Assembly (NCBI GenBank): GCA_036768485.1
Contig: JAVLUZ010000838.1
Location: 1-64,000 of the forward strand
Direction: 5' to 3'
DNA length: 64,000 nt
DNA from: Mermis nigrescens
Taxonomy: Eukaryota > Nematoda > Enoplea > Mermithida > Mermithidae
Part shown: positions 59,386-64,000 of the stretch, piece after piece
Position numbering within the stretch: position 1 is the first letter of the stretch
Layout: each line of letters opens with the position of its first letter
Made by a program: the position numbers and the translations under genes
Notes under the pieces: generated by a model
Told to the model about the DNA's origin: nothing
The model's input: the letters and a program-made list of their open reading frames with translations, nothing else
The model's database searches: none

Positions 59386-59640
59386 AGTCTGTTTCATTTA
59401 TCTGAGAGCTTTTTCAGCAAATCTTTTCCGGGTTACAGTAAGACTATCGTCCCTACTTACTGCAGGTCATTTAGAGATCACTGTAGCTACATAGGAAGGG
59501 AAGGGTTTTTCAATAAAATTTTCCACAACATAATTTATTGTCGTCTTCCAGTAGATCATTCCACATGCGGATGGAATTCGCGCATTCAGCTTGTCATAAA
59601 TCAACCGTTAAACACAATAGACTAGATTACGGCTTTGATA
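59386..59640. mobile_element. MITE, TTTCATTTATCTGAGAGC subfamily (left part)
   Basis: Matches 12926-13478 for its left half and through 'AATTTATT(G/C)(T/)CGTCTTCCAG(T/C)AGATCA', then TTTTAGCGCACTT. Lacks the tRNA-like segment and a clear right end. Confidence 0.6.
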
Positions 59641-60429
59641 GATTTTAGCGCACTTTTCAATTCAAGTCGAGCTAAGTTTTTAAGATTTTTTTAGTGGACG
59701 AATCTCGCTTTGAAAAGCTGAAAAAAACATTATTTTTGCCTGGCTATACATATGTATGTAAGTAGTTGCTGACCTTTTTGACCCTTTAGAATTTTCATCT
59801 CTCCGAATTCAGAAGGCTAGCTAAGCCCTTAAAGTTTATGCATTGTTTTTCTGCAATTCACGCTATTTTTAAATAAATTAAATTTTTCGATGTTTTCTTT
59901 TTCTCTGTACAGAATTCGCGAGAAGTGCTAGAAAATCTCGTAATTTTTGCATAACATTCTTTACGGTTTTAAACATATGACGCAAAAAATTCTTGGATCT
60001 CTCTGTAATCAAATCTTGGATACGGTTTTGAATAGCATTACGACGTTCGTACTTAAAATAGGCATACTTATTTAGAATGTTTTATGCGTATGCACTCATA
60101 TCACTCATATTTAATGGGCGATAGCCTGAGGCGAGGAACGTCAGGTACATATGTGTATTACTGACTTTTCTAGCACAATTCTTTTAATTTTCAGAAACAT
60201 TTTGTATTTGTATTAGATTATAGGTCGGAAAGTGACACTCAGAAAAATTTCTTTGCCAAGGAATGGTTTTAGATGCGTTAGCTGTTTGAGAAATTGCTTT
60301 GTGAAAAACATGTATGTATAAAAAAGCCAAATATTTTACAAAAGGTGCTTTAATCGATTGAAATCAGGAATTAATAATGAAGCTTTTACGATTTTAAGTG
60401 CTATGGGGTAGAGTCGGTTTTGGGGGGTC

Positions 60430-60620
60430 GGCCGGATTTGCAGTGGGGATCTCAGCATCCCCCATGCCCAAGTGTGATCTGGGCCTCTATGATGAGGAAT
60501 TGGTAATTTTGCTGTGGAAAATGTTTCGAAATGAAGGCTAAAAAAAGGGAAGAAAACCGGTAATCTTCTCCAAAAGGTGCTTGAAATTGACTCGGCTGGG
60601 CCATGTTGTGCATCTATTCA
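60430..60620 (+). repeat. Repeat family R3, partial copy
   Basis: CCCCCATGCCCAAGTGTGAT, AAATGAAGGCTAAAAAAAGG, AAAAGGTGCTTGAAATTGAC and GGGCCATGTTGTGCATCTAT follow the R3 order. Confidence 0.5.
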
Positions 60621-60744
60621 ACGCTGTACAAACAGGAAGGCTGGAATGAGAATCTGAGTGAGTCTGAGAATGACCAAAAGATCTGCTTTTACACTTGTTT
60701 TTTCGCTGATTTTGGCACGCAGACATTAGAGCGCAACATTATGT

Positions 60745-61030
60745 AAATGTTGGGGCCTGCATCTACAAGAGCGACGCAGACCGGCCTAACATTACCTTCA
60801 AGATTTACCTAGGCACGAACAGGAGACTTAAGTCTACGCTTAGCGCTGGCCCCGATCGCGCAGCCCTGGATAGCTTTCGATCTTTGGACCCTTAGAGACC
60901 TTTTACGGCTTCGATCCCCTCAGCCCTAATATTGCTGGCCGCTTTTATGTCGGGTGATCTCAGCAGCTACGCCCTAAGACCTAAGGCTACCTACCTAGTC
61001 TCGGTATTTGCCGCGGAGGTCAGTTGACCT
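60745..61030. other. GC-rich island of unknown nature
   Basis: About 285 bases visibly richer in G/C than their surroundings, next to a fragment of the FB-1 terminus (60716-60742). One plus-strand frame reads ACIYKSDADRPNITFKIY.. to a stop at about 60888-60900 and stays open again to SVFAAEVS. I recognise no family. It could be a decayed coding fragment or captured DNA. Confidence 0.4.
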
Positions 61031-61203
61031 ATCTCAAGCTCAAGTTGAATATTTAACTTATTTTCCAATCAGTACCTATTTCAGAAAGCTTTTTGGTTCC
61101 TAGTACGTGTAGCACAATAGACTATGAAAAAACAACAACATCGAGCTCTAACCTGATCAATCATCTCGAAAAAGATTAGATAATATTTTTTTTGGATCAA
61201 TTT

Positions 61204-61434
61204 TATGGTCCGTTTCATTTAACTTTGAGGTTTTCGAATATATTTAAAGTGCCTACAAAAGTGGTTTAAACTAACAGTATAATTGTAATATTCTACATTA
61301 TATCGAGCTATAGTGAGACGCTTGCTATTGCCAAAGCGTATTACAGCATCAAAACTTTAAACCACTTTTTGTAGCCTGATTCATGCGGATTAAATTCATA
61401 AGAAAACCTCAAAGTTAAATGAAACAGACTATAG
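61204..61434. mobile_element. MITE, AGTCTGTTTCATTTAACTTT subfamily
   Basis: TATGGTCCGTTTCATTTAACT / AGTTAAATGAAACAGACTATA ends, GAGGTTTTC and GAAAACCTC just inside; same core as 21629-21856. Confidence 0.8.
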
Positions 61435-62022
61435 GTTTGAGAAATAAATTAAGACGTCCAACATAAAATAGCAATCATACGGAAATTACCTATCCGTCCA
61501 CTCTCGGATGAGTTGCAATCCTCGACGTAGGAGTGGCCGACCTAACCCTCGGTATATCCGAAAACCCCTGGGTAGGCTTTTCTCTATTTTATTTCGGACG
61601 AAGAATTCACGGCCTGGTTGCCGGACAACAACAACAGTTAGCAAAAGAAAACGTAAGCGGTATGCATTAAACAATTACTATTATCATACACTTAACTCTA
61701 TGCCATACCGGACAAGTATTCTGAATTTTTTTTATTATTGAAAATTGGGGAAATAATGGGAAGACCGAAGGCATAGCCCACAGTGCACTATCGTAGATAG
61801 CTACTAGTATTAGCTATGTTATGGCTTATCGCGAACTGCTAAGGCAAGTTCGCCTATAACAAGTAGTGTGCAAAAGTTTAGGTACACATTAAAAACGTGG
61901 TTAATTATTATGCGCAACTTTAAATGTCTATATTTACACGACCAAAACAGTTTACATCGAGTTTAAAGTAGCGTCTAAGACAGCTTTATCTGCTGATTTC
62001 AATCATGTAAGACTTATTCAAC

Positions 62023-62325
62023 GTGGTTAATCAGTTGCCGAGTTATTATGGGTCGAAAAAAGCTATTTCGCCTACAATGCGTGCTAGGATAGTATCCATG
62101 TCCGAAGACAGTAACTTGTCTGTGCGAGTCATCGCGGAACGACTGAGCATTAGTCCAAATGCAGTGCAGAATGCCCTAAAAAGTACAGACTTTCGGGGTC
62201 TTACGATGATTCTTCACGTTCTGGGCGACCTCCAAAAATTACTCGGCGTCAATTGCATATTTTGAAACGATTGTCACTAAGTGATAGAAGAAGGACTGCT
62301 CTGGACTTAAAAATGAACTAGCATT
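62023..62325 (+). pseudogene. Tc1-type transposase N-terminus, left arm
   Basis: Encodes the paired-like helix-turn-helix that binds transposon ends: SPTMRARIVSMSEDSNLSV, RVIAERLSISPNAVQNALK. The frame breaks at an A5 run (about 62176) where the right arm has A6. It resumes as ITRRQLHILKRLSLSDRRR and breaks again at a second A5 run (about 62311). It is truncated before the DDE/D catalytic domain. Confidence 0.8.
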
Positions 62326-62355
62326 AGGCGGTGTTAGCGTTTATCGTACTACAGT

Positions 62356-62660
62356 TAATGCTAGTTCATTTTTTAAGTCCAGAGCAGTCCTTCTTCTATC
62401 ACTTAGTGACAATCGTTTCAAAATTGCAATTGACGCCGAGTAATTTTTGGAGGTCGCCCAGAACGTGAAGAATCATCGTAAGACCCCGAAAGTCTGTACT
62501 TTTTTAGGGCATTCTGCACTGCATTTGGACTAATGCCCAGTCGTTCCGCGATGACTCGCACAGACAAGTTACTGTCTTCGGACATGGATACTATCCTAGC
62601 ACGCATTGTAGGCGAAATAGCTTTTTTCGACCCATAATAACTCGGCAACTGATTAACCAC
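62356..62660 (-). pseudogene. Tc1-type transposase N-terminus, right arm
   Basis: Same domain as the left arm, in frame for 80 codons from MVNQLPSYYGSKKAISPT through ALKKYRLSGSYDDSSRSG and RPPKITRRQLQF, where a missing T (relative to the left arm) brings in a stop. One residue differs in the helix region (AERLG here, AERLS on the left). The catalytic domain is absent. Confidence 0.8.
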
Positions 62661-62842
62661 GTTGAATAAGTCTTACATGATTGAAATCAGCAGATAAAGA
62701 TGTCTTAGACGCTACTTTAAACTCGATGTAAACTGTTTTGGTCGTGTAAATATAGACATTTAAAGTTGCGCATAATAATTAACCACGTTTTAATGTGTAC
62801 CTAAACTTTTGCACACTACTGTACGTGTAACTCTCGCAGTTA

Positions 62843-64000
<1,158 letters not shown>

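Larger units (their letters stand above)
61862..62820. mobile_element. Palindrome of two head-to-head Tc1-type 5' halves
   Basis: Arms 61862-62325 and 62356-62820 are near-perfect inverses around a 30-bp unique centre (62326-62355). Each starts AGTAGTGTGCAAAAGTTTAG and carries the N-terminal part of a Tc1-family transposase. No 3' half is present. The right outer flank has a TA (62822-62823), as expected for Tc1; the left flank is less clear. Confidence 0.85.

Overview
This window looks like nuclear DNA of a nematode with a large, repeat-rich, AT-rich genome. Three things suggest this: 3' splice sites of the TTTTCAG type, long introns full of repeats, and three related seven-transmembrane genes that resemble the nematode Sra superfamily of chemoreceptors (Sra/Srab/Srb/Sre). 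Species cannot be told from the sequence. All calls are by eye; no search was run.

Layout. (1) 1081-12438, minus strand: the 5' half of an Enhancer-of-polycomb (EPC/EPL1) gene in five exons with matching phases, continuing beyond the left edge. Its first intron is about 6.7 kb and full of repeats. (2) 12.4-28.7 kb: no convincing protein gene. It holds MITEs, tRNA-like sequences, a long non-coding repeat (14.6-19.1 kb) and a foldback element (22629-24305). (3) 28.7-57.1 kb, plus strand: a tandem cluster of chemoreceptor-like genes, here called A (28676-31189, several broken frames), C (3' half, 35302-37544) and B (49797-57110, five exons, two single-base frame breaks). Mobile DNA lies between and inside them, including a foldback element (40116-42011) with a 9-bp target duplication and a Mutator-like transposase remnant, a second copy of the 14.6-19.1 kb repeat (46973-49106), and a hAT-type element (50206-51094) inside intron 1 of B. 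(4) 57.1-64.0 kb: MITEs, a GC-rich island of unknown nature, a palindrome made of two head-to-head Tc1 5' halves (61862-62820), and a second copy of the 22.6-kb foldback family carrying a long GAAA array.

The most striking theme is that several unrelated mobile families have inverted arms built from short tandem repeats (units of about 15, 15-16 and 12 bp, plus others). Two of them are flanked by visible 8-9 bp target duplications, a third (hAT-like) by a perfect 8-bp one. A caution runs through the window. The conserved EPC exon needs one extra A in an A5 run to stay in frame, and the two Tc1 arms differ by A5/A6 runs. Some frame breaks in the receptor genes may therefore be assembly errors and not true decay.
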